Positions 1 to 12,514 are shown, numbered from the stretch's first letter. The stretch: 64,000 nt of DNA from Saccopteryx bilineata (GCF_036850765.1 NC_089492.1:199794276-199858275), one strand, 5' to 3'. Notes: generated from the sequence alone by a model not told the origin. Translations and numbers: made by a program.

Positions 1-1061
1 GAAAACTTGTAATGCAATCTAAAGGGTTTGTTTAAAATGATTAGAGTTTTAGTGCCTGAACAGCAACTCAATGATCTGAACAAGGTGAACCTTATGAAAT
101 AGCTCACTTAGGAAAGAAGTTGGATGTTCTTGAGTGTATGAGTAGCATATATTTGTCATACTCATGCACTTTTAAGACTCATGGCTTCACAGTGACCTTC
201 TGCCTTTCCAGATCTCCCAGGGCTGCCTTTCCAGTCCTAAAGACCTTGAACTAGGGTTTTTTTTTTTACAAGCACAAGCCTATGGAAAATTTATGCTTGT
301 ATTAATGGGTAGCCATTTTTACTGTACTACCAAGTCTTCTGTGGACCCACTGAGGTAACTTAGGGGAAAGATGGAAAAGAAGGAGTAGATGTTTTATTAC
401 CCAACACAAAGCAATATGGGAGCCGCTGGAGAGGACAGCAATTTAGGACTTAACATAGTTGCTTCTTGAAGGTGAGAAACCAGGAGCTAGGACCCGATAG
501 TCCCAACAGCACAAGAGAAGATGTCTATCCTGTAAGGGTTCTAAACTTCAAAGCTCTGTTGAGAATAGTCACCATGACTGCAGGGGCCTTGTGATGTGTC
601 TTGTGATCTGTCAAAAGACCCAGCTCAGTTCTGAGGTTCAACCCTAACTACCTCAGCTCACACGCTGCAAGTGGGAGATACTTCCTGCAGCTCACCCTAA
701 ATGTCAAGGCTAAGGGCTATTTAGAGGGAATGGGGAGTACATTATCAAAAAAGTAAATCTTGTGGGACAAAACTTGTCTCAAGATATTGTAAGCCCTACA
801 TCCTACTTTGTTCACTTATTTGATATCATTTGACAAGGATTTTTCATTTCTAGACAGAAGTTCTTTAATAGAATTTTAGTAATTTAATTGTAATTAGACC
901 TCAATTGTCAGAGGACAAAACAATACAGCATTAAATTTTAAAATACCCTCAAACAAGACAAAGGGCAAGAATACAAATAAAGAAAACAATCTTCTGCTTG
1001 GCTAAAATCTGTTTTCTTTCAAATTTGGATTAATGATGCTTTTCCAAGAAATTTTTAGATT
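1..1061. other. unique sequence, no feature recognised
   Basis: About 1 kb of AT-rich non-repetitive sequence. I see no open reading frame of note, no convincing splice-bounded exon, and no repeat family I recognise. There is a short T run near 258-267. It could be intronic or intergenic. Confidence 0.6.
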
Positions 1062-1285
1062 CTGGCTGTTTTGCTCAGTGGTAGAGCATCAGCCAGGTGT
1101 GTGGATGCCCCAAGTTTGATTCCTGGTTAGGGCACACAGGAGAAGTGGCCATCAGCTTCTTCACCCCTCCCCCTCTCGCTTCTCTCTCTCTTCCCCTCCG
1201 GCAGCCATGGCTCAATTGAAGCCAGTTGGCCTCAGGCACTGAAGATGGCTCCATGGCCTCTGACTCAGGTGCTAAGAAGAGCTTC
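1062..1285 (+). mobile_element. tRNA-derived SINE (Rhin-1-like), 3'-truncated
   Basis: The head reads CTGGCTGTTTTGCTCAGTGG (box A region), followed by a box-B-like GTTTGATTCC and GGGCACACAGGAGAAGTGGCC, then the CT-rich body. These match, in order, the copy at 21288-21653. The copy stops after 'GGTGCTAAGAAGAGC', so the last ~130 bp of the family consensus is missing. Divergence from the other copies is high, suggesting an older insertion. No clear target duplication was found. Confidence 0.85.
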
Positions 1286-2194
1286 ATAAAATAACTGAAA
1301 ATTTAAATTGAAGTCACAGTCCTCCATGACATTGAATTTGGTATCTGGAGACTTTTCACTTTCTTTCTGTGCTCCATGTTACTTTGGTTGTTTAGCACCA
1401 CTGTGGTGGGGGAGTGTGGTGGGTAATTCAGTTCTGGTTTTGTTATCTCCTGGTGCTATCTTCTTTTCACTAATGGCTGCTGACCCCACTGTGTTTTTGG
1501 AGTCATCTTTACTGCCTCTGCTATGATTGGTGTGGCGAAGGGGACAAGTTCACAGTCTTGCAGCTTTGTCCCTGGCCAGCAAAAGGCTGTGTACTGTTTC
1601 AGGCTTCTCAACCTTTTCTTTCTGTGTCTGCCATGATAGGGAGAGGAAATGGAGAGGCCTTTTTCTGAAAGAACAGTGCTTCAGCTCTTCTTACATTATA
1701 GGATACAGTGTGAGGGCTGTAGCCTGCCTGTTCAACTGCTACATGCTTGTGTTGCTGCAGTGGGTCCTTAACTGCATCTGTGACCACTGTCCTTGTCCTC
1801 CTCCCATTTGGCCTCTCCTCCTCATGGCAGTGCACCCACCTTCAGATGTTCTGATGTATGGGTCTTGCAGATGTGCTTATCTGTTGAGTTGGGGATCCTT
1901 TATTGAATTATAATTATCTGACTTGTAAATTTAAAAGGAGAAACAAAAATGTCTTCTCATTCTGCCATGATGCTGATGTCCCCTGGATGGCTCACTTTAA
2001 AAGGTGAATATTATAGCATATAAACTATATCTCAATAATGCTGGTGAAATAAGTGCTAAGAAGATTTTAAAATGACAAAAATAAATTTAATACATATATA
2101 AAATTTCAATAGAGAGGCAGATATCAGTTACTGGGTCTTTTCTCATGCTCAGATCAACTCCTCTTGTTCACTCCCAGTTTCAGCCTTGTTTCAT
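1286..2194. other. unique sequence with a possible old L1 3' tip
   Basis: Mostly unrecognised. A short stretch near 1997-2045 (AAAAGGTGAATATTATAGCA, then TATATCTCAATAATG) resembles the terminal tip of old L1 3' UTRs and matches the end of the old L1 near 39308-39345. The 128-codon open frame at 1527-1913 has no recognisable domain, and I do not call it a gene. Confidence 0.5.
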
Positions 2195-2377
2195 TTCTTC
2201 TTCTTCTTCTTCTTCTTCTTCTTCTTCTTCTTCTTCTTCTTCTTCTTCTTCTTCTTCTTCTTCCTCCTCCTCCTCCTCCTCCTCCTCCTCCTCCTCCTCC
2301 TCCTCCTCTTCTTCTTCTTCTTCTTCTTCTTCTTCTTCTTCTTCTTCTTCTTCTTCTTCTTCTTCTTCTTCTTCTTT
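2195..2377. repeat. (TTC)n-(TCC)n-(TTC)n compound microsatellite
   Basis: A pure pyrimidine run: TTC units at about 2195-2262, TCC units at 2263-2308, then TTC again to about 2377. The blocks are close to 68, 46 and 69 bp, so the tract is almost a perfect mirror around its GC-richer core. Homopurine-homopyrimidine mirror repeats are known candidates for intramolecular triplex (H-DNA). Translated frames give poly-Ser, poly-Leu or poly-Phe and are artefacts. Confidence 0.97.
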
Positions 2378-2564
2378 TCATTTGCTCAGGCCACAAAGGA
2401 TTCTTTATTCTCTGTTGGTAGTTAGATATCATCTGTTGCATCTCTTGGGGCTATTAGTTCAAAAAGACTAACCAAGGGCTAATGCTGGAGTTCCTTACAT
2501 AACCTCTTTCTTGCCAGACCGCATTGCTCGTTGGGTAGATGCTTCTGTTCTGGGCTTTGTCAGA

Positions 2565-2785
2565 ATTGGTTTTGAATACTAGTTCCTCAACTAGTGTCTA
2601 GCTGTATGAACTTAAGAGACTTACTAAACATTTAAAATTTGGCTTCTTCATCTGCAAAATAAGGGCATAATACTTGTATTCATTTCCTAGGGTTTGTGAA
2701 ATTTAAATAAAGTGATGCAACTGAAGAATTACCAAATACCTGGTATATCTTAGTTTAATAAATGCTTTATCATTTTATTTTCTAA
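2565..2785 (+). mobile_element. MIR SINE, diverged
   Basis: The order of motifs is that of a mammalian-wide MIR: CTAGCTGTATGAACTTAAGA (core 'tagctgtgtgacc' region), then 'TTCTTCATCTGCAAAATAAG', a pyrimidine-poor stretch, 'GGTTTGTGAAATTTAAAT', and a 3' end reading 'CTGGTATATCTTAGTTTAAT' and 'AATAAATG'. It is heavily mutated, as expected for this ancient family. Called by eye against family knowledge. Confidence 0.7.
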
Positions 2786-2973
2786 AGCAGAACACTTTCA
2801 TCTTTTGTTTTTAAGGGTGTCACCCCCAATTATAGTAAGAATACTCTTTAAAAGGAACAGAAATGATGTAACAACAAATTTTAAAACTAGTTACAAAACC
2901 TTACAAAGTGCCCACAATGTATGAAGAAAGAATCTACCAATTTAGAGTTTCTGGCTTTTTTACTCAATAAATG

Positions 2974-3484
2974 TGTGGTAAGTAGAATAATAACTATCTA
3001 TATCCTAATCCCTGGTATTTGTAAATATGTTACTTTATATGGCAAAAGGGACTTTGCTAAGATTGAGGCTAAGAACCTTGAGATGCGAGATTGTCCTGGC
3101 CCAATCCTAAAAGTGAAAGGTGACAATGGAAGAGTGTATTGGAAAGATGCAATGTGAGGACTCCCCTTGCCATTTTTTTAAAGATGGAGGAAGAGGGTTT
3201 TGAGCCAAAGAATCCAGTGGCCTTTGGAGGCTAGGACTAGCCCTCAGTTTATAGCCTCACAAAACCACAAGCCTAGGACCGACAACTTCAAGGAACTGGG
3301 TTCTACCAACAAACCGAATAAGAAACAGATTTCCCTTATAACCTTTAGAGAGGCAAGTAGCCTGCTAACACCTTGATTTTAGCCCAGTGAAACCTATGTC
3401 AGAGTTCTGTCTTACAGAACTACATATATAATGTAATTTGTGTTTCAAGTCATAAAGTTTGTGGTAATGACAGAAATTAATACA
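2974..3484 (+). mobile_element. MLT1-like LTR (ERVL-MaLR family), solo
   Basis: It starts TGTGGTAAGTAG and ends TTAATACA, about 510 bp. Internal landmarks match ancient MLT1 LTRs in order: 'ATATGGCAAAAGGGACTTTG', 'AAGATGGAGGAAGAGG', 'GAGCCAAAGAA', 'ACACCTTGATTTTAGCCCAG', and 'TAAAGTTTGTGGTAATGACA' close to the end. Such LTRs are remnants of very old non-autonomous endogenous retroviruses without coding capacity. The flanks AAATG/AAATA could be a decayed 5-bp duplication. Confidence 0.7.
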
Positions 3485-4130
3485 AAATATTTATTGAGTG
3501 CAATCATACCTGTACCAGGCCAGAATAGGTTGAAAGGAGTGGGGGAGGGTATAGGCAGGAGAGTTACCCTCCTGGAGTTTGATAATCCAGTTGGGAAAGC
3601 CAATGTTAGCTAAATATTCACAGAGCAAAACAATGAAATATTTAAAGTTCTTTGAAAACAGAGTATGGGAACTTTATGAGATTTCAAGGAGACTTATAAG
3701 ACATCAGCAGGGAACTTCAAAAACTTGTACTCTCAGTTTTTATTTTTGATAGTGGAGCTCATTCACAGACCTTCGATCCTGGTATAAGGCCTTCTAGTAC
3801 CTTTATTCTCAGGTTTCTTTCCCCAGGTGGAAAACTCTATCAAGGTAATTTGCATCTCTGGGGGCCACAACCAGTTCACTATGCCCCTACTGGCCCCATA
3901 ATGATTCCCTTTATGGAATTTTATTTTTCAGGTTGAAAACATTTATAAATCATATTTAAGCTAGAAAAGTTTGAGATTTTACGCTAGAAATACCAAGAGC
4001 AAAGTGTTACACTGGAAAAGGAAAAGATTCACTTCTTTTTTCATGAGAAATCAACATGATAAGAAAAAGAGTTGATCTTAGTCATATTGTTAGTAAATTT
4101 AAAATTTTTATTTAGAAAATAAACATTTTT
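3485..4130. other. unique sequence, no feature recognised
   Basis: AT-rich, non-coding in appearance, with no repeat family recognised. It ends in an A/T-rich stretch that merges with the tail of the antisense L1. Confidence 0.55.
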
Positions 4131-4446
4131 TACTTTTTCATTTAAAATTAATTTTAATTTATTGTGTTAATATGGATTCAAGTGTTCCACTCAATATAAC
4201 ACCTTCACCCCCAAACACATGACCCCATTATACCCCTCTGCCCTCTTCCCTTGACTCTCTCCCCCCTTTCCCTTTGGGATATACCACACTCTTATCTGTA
4301 TCTCCGTGTTATGTATATATAATTTCATTAATCCCTTCACCTTCTCTGATCCCATCCCTTCATCCCCCCTTCCCTCTGACAGCTGTCCCTCTGGTCCCTG
4401 TCACCCTGACTCTGGCTCTATTCCATTCCTCAGTTCACTTTGTTCA

Positions 4447-7400
4447 TCAGATTCCACATATAAGTGAGATCATATAATATTTGACTTTCTCTGCCTGGCT
4501 TATTTCACTTAGAGTAATAATCTCCAGGTCTATCTATGCCATCGCAAAAGGTAAGATTTCCTTCTTTTTCAAAGCTGTGTAGTATTCCATTGTGTATATG
4601 CACCAAAGCTTTTTAATGCACTTGGGACACTGGGGTTGTTTCCAGATCTTGGCTATTGTAAACAATGCTGCAATAAACATGGGGATGCATATCATCTTTT
4701 GAATCAGTGTTTTGGCATTCTTACGATATATTCCTAAAAGTGAGATAGTTGGGTCAAAAGGCAGTTCGATTTTTAATTTTTTGAGGAATCTCCATACTGT
4801 TTTCCACAGTGGCTGCACCAGTCTGCATTCCCACCAGCAGGGCAGGAGGGTTCCCTTTTCTCCACATTCTCGCCAGCACTTATTCTGTGTTGTTTTGTTA
4901 ATGAGCGTCATTCTGACAGGTGTAAGGTGATATGTCACTGTGGTTTTAATTTGCATTTCTCTGGTGATTAGTGACGTTGAACATGTTTTCATATGTCTAT
5001 TGGCCATCTGTATGTCCTCTTTGGAGAAGTGGATACTCAGTTCCTTTGCTCATTTTAAAATTGGATTGTTTACCTTCCTGGGTTTGAGTTTTAGAAGTTC
5101 TTTATAAATTTTGATTATTAACCCCTTTCCAGATGTATTGGCGAATATGTTCTCCCATTGTGTGAGTTGTCTTTTTATTTTATTTATGGTGTCTTTTGCT
5201 GTGCAAAAAGTTTTTAGTTTCATATAGTCCCATTTGTTCATTTTGTCCTTTATTTCCCTTGTCCATGGAGATTTATTGGCAAAAATATTGCAACGAGAGA
5301 TATCCAAGAGTTTACTGCTTATGTTTTCTTCCAAGATGTTTATGGTTTCGTGAGTTTTAAGTTTTTTATCCATTTTGAGTTTATTTTTGTGAATGGTGTA
5401 AGTTGGTGGTCTAGTTTCATTTTTTTTGCATGTACCTGCTCAATTTCCCCAACACCATTTATTAAAGGGACGGTCTTTACTCCATTGTATGCTCTTACCT
5501 CCTTTGTGAAATATCAATTGGCCATAAAGACATGAATTTATTTCTGGGTTCTCTGTTCTGTTCCACTGATCTGTATGCCTATTCTTATGCCAGTACCAAG
5601 GTGTTTTGATTACAATGGCCTCGTAGTATAACTTTATACCAGGAAATGTGAAACCTCCTACTTTATTCTCATATTCAAGATTGCTGAGGCTATTAGAGTT
5701 CTTTTTTGGTTTTATATAAATTTTTGGAATATTTTTTCTATATCTTCGAAGTATGCCATTGGTTTTGTAATAGATATTGACCTGAATTTATAGATTGCTT
5801 TGGGTAGTATAGACATTTTAAAGGTGTTTATTCTTCCTATCCATGAACACGGTATATTCATCCACACATTTGTATCTTCCTTGAGTTCTTTTTTCAATGT
5901 CTTATAATTTTCTGAGTACAAGTCTTTTACTTCCTTGGTTAAATTTATTCCCAAGTACATTATTTTCTTGTTGCAATACTGAAGGGGATTGTTTCCTTAA
6001 TTTCTCTTTCTGACAGTTTATTGTTGGTTTATAAAAATACTTCTGATTTCTGAATATTAATTTTATATCCTACCACCTTGCCAAATTTATTTATCAGGTC
6101 TAGTAGATTTTTGAATAAGACTTTAGGGTTTTTAATGTACCATATCATGTCATTAGCAAATAATGATAGTTTTACTTCTTCTTTTACAATTTGGATGCCT
6201 TTTATTTCTTCTTCTTGTCTGATTGGTGTAGCTAGAACTTCCAGAACTATGTTGAATAGGGGTGGAGAAAGGGGGTACCACTGCCTTGTTCTTGATCTAA
6301 AGAGGATTGCTTTTAATTTTTGCCAATTGAATATGATGTTGGCTGTGGGTTTGTACAGATGGCCTATATCATGTTGAGGTGTGTTCCCTGTATTCCCACT
6401 TTGCTGAGAGTTTGAACACAAATTGGTGCTGGATTTAATCGATGCTTTTTTCACATCTATTGATACAATCATGTGATTTTTATCCTTCCTTTTGTTTATG
6501 TGATGGGTCACATTTATTGATTTGTGAATATTGAACCAGCCTTGCCTCCATGGAATAAAACCCACTTGAGCATGATGTATGATCTTTTTGATGTATTGCT
6601 GGATTTGGTTTGTTAATATTTTCTTGAGAATTTTAGCATCTATGTTCATTGGGAATATTGGCCTATAGTTTTTTTTATTTTATTTTATAGTGTCTTTACC
6701 TGGTTTTAGAATGAGGATCATGCTTGCCTCATAAAAGGAGTTTGGAAGTCCTCCTCTTGAATTTTTAGAAATAGTTTGAGAAGCATAGTTGTTAGTTCTT
6801 CTTTGAATGTTTGGTAGATTTCACCTGTGAAGCCATCCAGTCTAGGACTTTTGTTTGCTGGAAGTTTTTTGATAACTGTTTCAATTTCATTTGTTGTAAT
6901 CTGTCTGTTTAGGTTTCCTGATTCTTCCCGACTGGGTTTTTGAAGATTGTATATTCCTAGAAATTTATCCATTTCACCTAAGTTGTACAATTTTTTTGGT
7001 GTATAGATCTTCATAGTATTTTCTTACAATCCTTTGTAGTTCTGTGCTGTTAGTTATTACTTCTCCACTTTCATTTCTAATTTTATTTATTTGAGTCCTG
7101 TCTATGTTTTTTTCTTGGTGAGTCTGGTTAAATGTTCGTCAATCTCTTTTACCTTTTCAAAGAACCAGCTCTTGGTTTCATTGATCTTTTGTATTGTTTT
7201 TTAGACTTTATGTCATTTATTTCCACTCTGATCTTTATTATTTCCTTCCTTCTACTTCCTCTGGGCTTTATTTGTTGTTCCTTGTTTAGCACTTTTAAGT
7301 GCAGGGTTAAGTTATTTGAGTTTTTTCTTGCTTCTTAAGGTATGCCTGTAATGCTATGACCTTCCCTCTCGAGCCTGCTTCTGCTGTGCCCTATAGATTT

Positions 7401-8249
7401 TGAGTTGTTGTATGTTCATTTTCATTCATTTCAAGAAATTTTTTATTTCTTCCTTGATCTCATTGTTAATCCATTTGTAATTTAATGACATGTTATTTAG
7501 CCTCCAGGTGTTTGAATGTTTTTCAGTTTTTCTATTGTAGTTGATTTCTAGTTTCCTGCCATTGTGATCAGAGAAGATGTTTTGATATGGTTTCAATCTT
7601 CTTAAATTTATTAAGACTTGTTTTGTGTTCTAACATATGATCTATCTTAGAGAATGTATCATGAGCTCTTGGAAAGAATGTATATTCTGCTGCTTTGGGG
7701 TAAAGGTTCTGAAGATATCAATTAAGTCCCGTTGATCTAGTCTATTATTTAAGGCCGCTATTTCTTTGTTAATCTTCTGTCTGGAAGAACTATCCATTGA
7801 TGTTAGTGGGGTATTAAAATCCCCCACTATTATAGTATTGCTGTCGATCTCACCCTTTATGTCCATCAAAATCTACTTTATATATTTAGGTGCTCCTATA
7901 TTACGTGCATCAATATTTACAATGGTTATATCCTCCTGTTTGATTGCTCCATTTATTATTATGTAGTGACCTTCTTTATTCCTTAGTATAGCTTTTGTCT
8001 TAAAGGCTTTGCTTGTCAGATATAAGTGTTGCTATCCCAGCTTTTTTTTGTTTCCATTTGCATGGAATATGTTTTCCCACCCCTTTACTTTCAGTTTAAG
8101 TGTATCTTTTGTTCTGAGGTGGGTCTCTTGTAAACAGCATATATACAGGTCCTGTTTTCCTATCCATGTAGCTATCAATGTCTTTTGAATGGAGCACTTA
8201 ATCTATTTACATTTAAGGTTATTATTGATATGTACTTATCTATTGCGAT
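4447..8249 (-). pseudogene. L1-A ORF2 (endonuclease/reverse transcriptase), inactivated
   Basis: ORF2 normally encodes the endonuclease and reverse transcriptase that carry out target-primed reverse transcription. Here the pieces appear in order on the minus strand: endonuclease (GDFNTPLTS at about 7642-7869), RT fingers/palm (NKSPRLDGFTGEIYQTF at 6718-7014; 6029-6649), thumb and C-terminal parts (5712-5960, 5050-5373, 4534-5007). Inactivating changes include loss of the expected ATG (ATC at 8249-8247), the catalytic FADD box read as FAND at 6160-6149, many frameshifts, and a Trp-to-stop before the last ~28 codons. The C-terminal Cys/His motif has Pro in place of His ([10 protein letters not shown]). 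Confidence 0.92.
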
Positions 8250-8263
8250 TTTATTCTTTAAAT

Positions 8264-9215
8264 CTACAATCCTCTTTCTCTCGATTTATTTTTTCTTTTG
8301 CTCTTTTTATAGCAGGCTCCTAAACATTTCTTGCAGTACTGGTTTGGTTGTGAAGATTCTTTAAGTTTTTTTTTGTGTGTTTTTTTTTTGTCTAGGAAAC
8401 TTTTTATTTCTCCTTCAATTTTAAATGATAGCCATTCTGGATAAAGTAGTCTTGGTTGTAGTTTCTTGTTTTGCATCACTTTAAATATTTTTTGCCAATC
8501 CCTTCAGGCCTCAAGTATCTCTGTGGAGAAGACAGATGTCATCCTTATGGGAGTTTGTCTGTAGGTAAATAACTGCTTTTCTGTTGCAGCTTTTAATATT
8601 CTTTCTTTGTTTCTTAACTTTGGCATTTTAATTGATGTGGCGCTTGTAGGCCTTATTGGGTTCCTCTTTAATGGGACTTTCTGTGCTTCTTGAACTTGTG
8701 TGACTTTTTCCTTTACAATTTAAGGATATTTTCAGCTATGATTTCTTCAAACAGATTCTCTATCTCTTGTTAATTTTCTTCTCCTTCAGGAACTCCTATG
8801 ATGCAGATATTGTTTCTCTTCATGTTGTCACAAAGGTGTCTTAGAGTTTCCTCAGTCTTTCTGAGCCTTTAAATTTTGCTGCTCTGCTTCTGTGCTTTCA
8901 TTTATCTTGTCTCTAAATCACTGATTCGATCCTCTGCTTCATCTAGCCTGCTGTTGATTCCTTCTACTGCAGTCTTCATTTCTGTTATTGTATTTGTCAT
9001 TTCTGACTATTTTTTTTTATGATTTCAATGTCCTTTTTGATGCTCGCTGTCCCTTTATTTAGGTGCTCATTATGACCATCCACTAAGATCCTTGAGCATC
9101 CTAAAATCATTATTTTAAACCCTGTGTCTGGTAGTGTGACTACTTCCATTTTATTTAGTTCTTTTTTCTGGAGATTTCTCTTGTTGATTCATTTGGGTCA
9201 AATTTCTTTGCCCAT
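8264..9215 (-). pseudogene. L1-A ORF1 (RNA-binding chaperone), degraded
   Basis: Located by alignment with the better preserved ORF1 of L1-B. The ATG lies at 9215-9213 (MGKEI...), the coiled-coil region follows, and the C-terminal basic end reads QPNQYCKKCLGACYKKSKRK before a stop at 8264. ORF1p is known to trimerise and coat L1 RNA. Several stops and frameshifts interrupt the frame; only the last 71 codons stay open. Confidence 0.8.
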
Positions 9216-11712
9216 TTTTTTATATGTATTAGGTAGCACTATCTGATTTTGCAATTTGTTGTGGTGTTTTTCTGAGGAAGATGGGCTTGGTGGTACTGAC
9301 CTCCAGGCCACCTGATTTCCTTGCTTTTGAATGCTTCTTGAGAGTAGTAGTATTTTCCCTCCTGTTGTATGTGAGTATTGAATACAGTTGGTCTTTTCAT
9401 GGGTGTGGTTATTCCTTCAGGATGGCTGGCTTTAAGGGTCAACCTTGATCATGTGTATTAGACACTGTACAGTGTCTGCCCTGTTGGGCATATTTATTCT
9501 CCACAGTGTCTTGTGCCTGCTGGACTCCTTCTTTGTGTATGCTGCTTGTGTAGTTAGTTGAGTCTAGGGTTGGTGCTGTCTGCCACTCATTACTGGTTGT
9601 GCTGGCTCTAGGTCTTTTTGGGTTGGCATCAGCTCTTGTTTGTAACCTGCCATGGGCTACCTGTCTGGAACTACTGCTATGTTCGCTGTTTTTGTTTGGG
9701 TTTCCTGTGCATGGGGAGTGTGAGAGGGGCCAACCTGTGTATAAGGATCAACTTTCTTCTGCTTAGAGATGATGGCAGCTCTGTTAAAGCCCCAAGCTCT
9801 GTAAGCTTTGTCTCCATTTTTCAGCGGCTCCACCTCCTCTTGTAGCTGCCTGATCTTCCCACAGAGTCTTCTATAGAAAGACTATAGTGTAGGTTCAGAC
9901 TAGCTTCATCCAACCAACCCCTCTACAGGTTACAAGCTTGGTGGCTTAGGGCAGCTGAGTTTGGGAATACAATAATAGTGGGACCTGCTACTTCAGGTCT
10001 CTCTTGGTCAGGAGCTCAGTACAGGGAGCATGGTTTCTACTCCAGAGTCTAATCTCTCAGCCACTGCTTGATACTCAAATTTTATTTCTCTCTAGCAAGT
10101 TGAGCAGCAGGTTCATATTGACTGGGGCCAACAGTTCCCTCTGCAGAAGTTCTTACAGCTGATAAGACCCTGGTCTTAGGGAGGACGACTGAGAGAGTGC
10201 TCTCTGGGGCTGACTGTGTCCCCCCAGAAAGTGGTTAAGCCCCTCAACCAGACCCAACAATAGGCTCACAGGGATCCACACTTTAAATTTCAGTGTTCTA
10301 AGCCTCTCTCCCTCCCTATTATCCAGTGCACATGAGATGCTATACTTGTGCTGATCACAGAAAATGGAACTCACCTCAGCTGGACCAGAGGATCCTTCCT
10401 TAGGATACTGCACTAGCTGGGGTTCTTAGGTCCTGAACTGATGCTTTCTATAGCTGGCCCCTGGATGTGCCAGTCCTGGGGCTTCCTGGAGGGGACCTGA
10501 CACAGTGAAGGACATTGCCTGTGACTGGTCTTCTGCAACCTTCTTGGCTTTACAAGAAATCCAGAGTTTTGGCTGCCTCTGCTGGGTCCAGGTGCCCATG
10601 GAAATACCAAGCCACACACCTAGGCTGGCTTTTACCCACACTGAGCCTGGTGGAAGGTGCACAGAAGGCCAAGGTTTCTTGAGTCCCGCCTCCTGCAGCC
10701 TCTGTCTGCTGGCTGCTAATTGGGCTTGGCCACTGAAAGAAACATTTGGTAGAGTCTAGAGCCTGGGGCAATTCCCCCAAATTAGGAAGGGTATGGGTTT
10801 TGGTTTGCCCCTGGGCCACAGGTGTCAGTCTGTCTGGACTTTTTCACAGAACTCAGTAGGGTGTGGCCCCAGGAGTCCAGTGGGTGTGGCCTCTGAGACT
10901 CAGAGGTGTGGTTGGCCTGCCCTCTGGACAGTTTCTACTGAGTCTCCCATGGGGCGGAAGCACCAGTCATAGAGTTTGGAGTGTGTGGAAGGAAAGCTCT
11001 GGCCTCAAAGCCAGTAAACTGAGTCATTGACGGGCCCCCCTACTTCTTAGCATCTCAGAACAACCCACTCTTCATAGGTAGGGCAGGAAAGACTCCCAAG
11101 GGTGAGGCAGTTGCCTTTTCCCAGGCTGATGCTGCTCAGAGGGGACTTCTCTACCCAAGAAAGATGGCAACTGCAGTATTGGAGAATGACTCAGTGCAGG
11201 GGTTTTGGTGACCACCAACTTCATACTCTCCCCATACAACTTTGGTTCTCTTAGCTCTCCCCCACTGGAGCCCTGGGTAAATGGCAGTGAACAAGATTTT
11301 CTGTGCTGGCCCTTTAAGGCGGAGCCTGTATCTCTGAGAGCTGCTATCTCTTTCTTGCAGACAGAAACCTTGGCTCTTTTCACAGCCAAATGTTATTTGG
11401 GCACCTCTTCTAAGCCCTGGGATTCTAGGTTGGGACACCAGTCCTGGGGCTTAGGGTCCTCCCCCTCAGGGCAAACCTCCCCACAGGAGAGTCCCTCCAG
11501 ATCCTCAGCCGCTTAGTTCCTGGGAATGGGGCAGCTCTTTTCACATCTTCGCCCTTCCTACCTGTCTTGGTGTGGCTTCTTCTGTAGTCCTTGGTTATAG
11601 ACTCCTCTTTGTTGAGTTCAAAGTTGCTTTTTCAAGATAATTTTTATTAAATTCAGTCCTGGGAGGTGGCAGTTGGAACATCCACCTACTCTGTCACCAT
11701 CTTAGAATCACT

Positions 11713-12180
11713 CTAGTATTTATTTTTTGAGAAATCTCCCTATTGTTTTCCATAATAGCTGCACCAATTTGCAATCCCACCAATAGTGCACAAAAGTTCA
11801 CTTTTCTCCACATCCTCACCAACACTTGTTGTTTGTTGAATTTTTTATGATAGCCATTCTGACAGGTGTGCAGTGATATCTCATTGTGATTTTAACTTGC
11901 TTTTATCTGGTTATTAGTGACATTGAGCATCTTTTTATATGTTTATTGTTCATCTGTCTGGCCTCTTTGGAAAAATGTCTATCAAGTTCCTCTGCCTATT
12001 TTATAATTAGATTGTTTTTGTGCTATAGTTTAAGTTTCTTATTTATTTTGGATACTAACTGCTTATTGGATAGATCATTGGCAACTATCTTCTCCCATTC
12101 AGTATGTTGTTTTTTGTTTTATTGATAATTTTCTTTTTTGTGTAAAATACTTTTAGTTTAATGTAGTCTCATTTGTTTAA
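11713..12180 (-). mobile_element. old L1 fragment, ORF2 3' part, antisense
   Basis: A different, older L1 than L1-A. On the minus strand it covers the ORF2 C-terminus: the region coding for NRHMKRCS-like sequence, 'CACCTGTCAGAATGGC', 'GTGGAGAAAAGTGAAC', 'TTGCAAATTGGTGCAGC'. It abuts the 5' end of L1-A, so L1-A probably inserted at or near its edge. The following SINE (12181-12514) interrupts it. Confidence 0.8.
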
Positions 12181-12514
12181 ATTTTTTTTAAGTGAGAGAA
12201 GGAGAAATTGTGAGACAGACTCCACACCTGACCCAAATGGGTTCCACCTAGCAACCTGTCTGGGGACAATACTCAATCAATTAAGCTATTTTTATCCCCT
12301 GAAGCTGACACACTCAGGCCAACCAAGCTATCCTCAGCACCAGGGGCCAATGTTCAAACCAAGTCACTTGCTTCAGGAGGGGAAGAAGGTCAGAAGGAGG
12401 AGAGGGAGAGAGAGAGAAGCAGACGGTTACTTCTCTTGTGTACTTTGACCAGGAATTGAACCTGAGACATCCATATGTTGGACCAATGTTCTATCCACTG
12501 AGAAAACTGGCCAA
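12181..12514 (-). mobile_element. tRNA-derived SINE (Rhin-1-like), antisense, old
   Basis: On the minus strand it reads from a tRNA-like head (GGCCAGTTTTCTCAGTGG, then GGTTCAATTCCTGG) through GAAGTAACCGTCTGCTTC and a CT-rich run to a short A-rich end. It is strongly diverged and carries a variant 3' half compared with the copy at 21288. It interrupts an older antisense L1. The left GTTTAAATTTT and right GTTTATTTTT may be a decayed target duplication. Confidence 0.8.

Larger units (their letters stand above)
4131..11712 (-). mobile_element. L1-A: near full-length antisense LINE-1
   Basis: Read on the minus strand, the element begins at about 11712 with a start motif (TTCTAAGATGGTGACAGAG) shared with L1-B and L1-C. 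A roughly 2.5-kb 5' UTR is followed by ORF1 (9215-8264), ORF2 (8249-4447) and a 3' UTR ending in an AT-rich tail near 4131. The total is ~7.6 kb, longer than L1-B because of extra 5' UTR. Both ORFs are broken by several stops and frameshifts, so it is dead. Its 3' UTR is the same type as L1-B and as the 23862-24480 fragment. No clean target duplication was seen. Confidence 0.95.

Noticed and set aside
2145..2471. Open frames of 79-108 codons over the microsatellite
   Set aside because: Pure triplet repeats are open in every frame; the products are poly-Ser, poly-Leu, poly-Phe, poly-Arg or poly-Gly with no other sequence of note.
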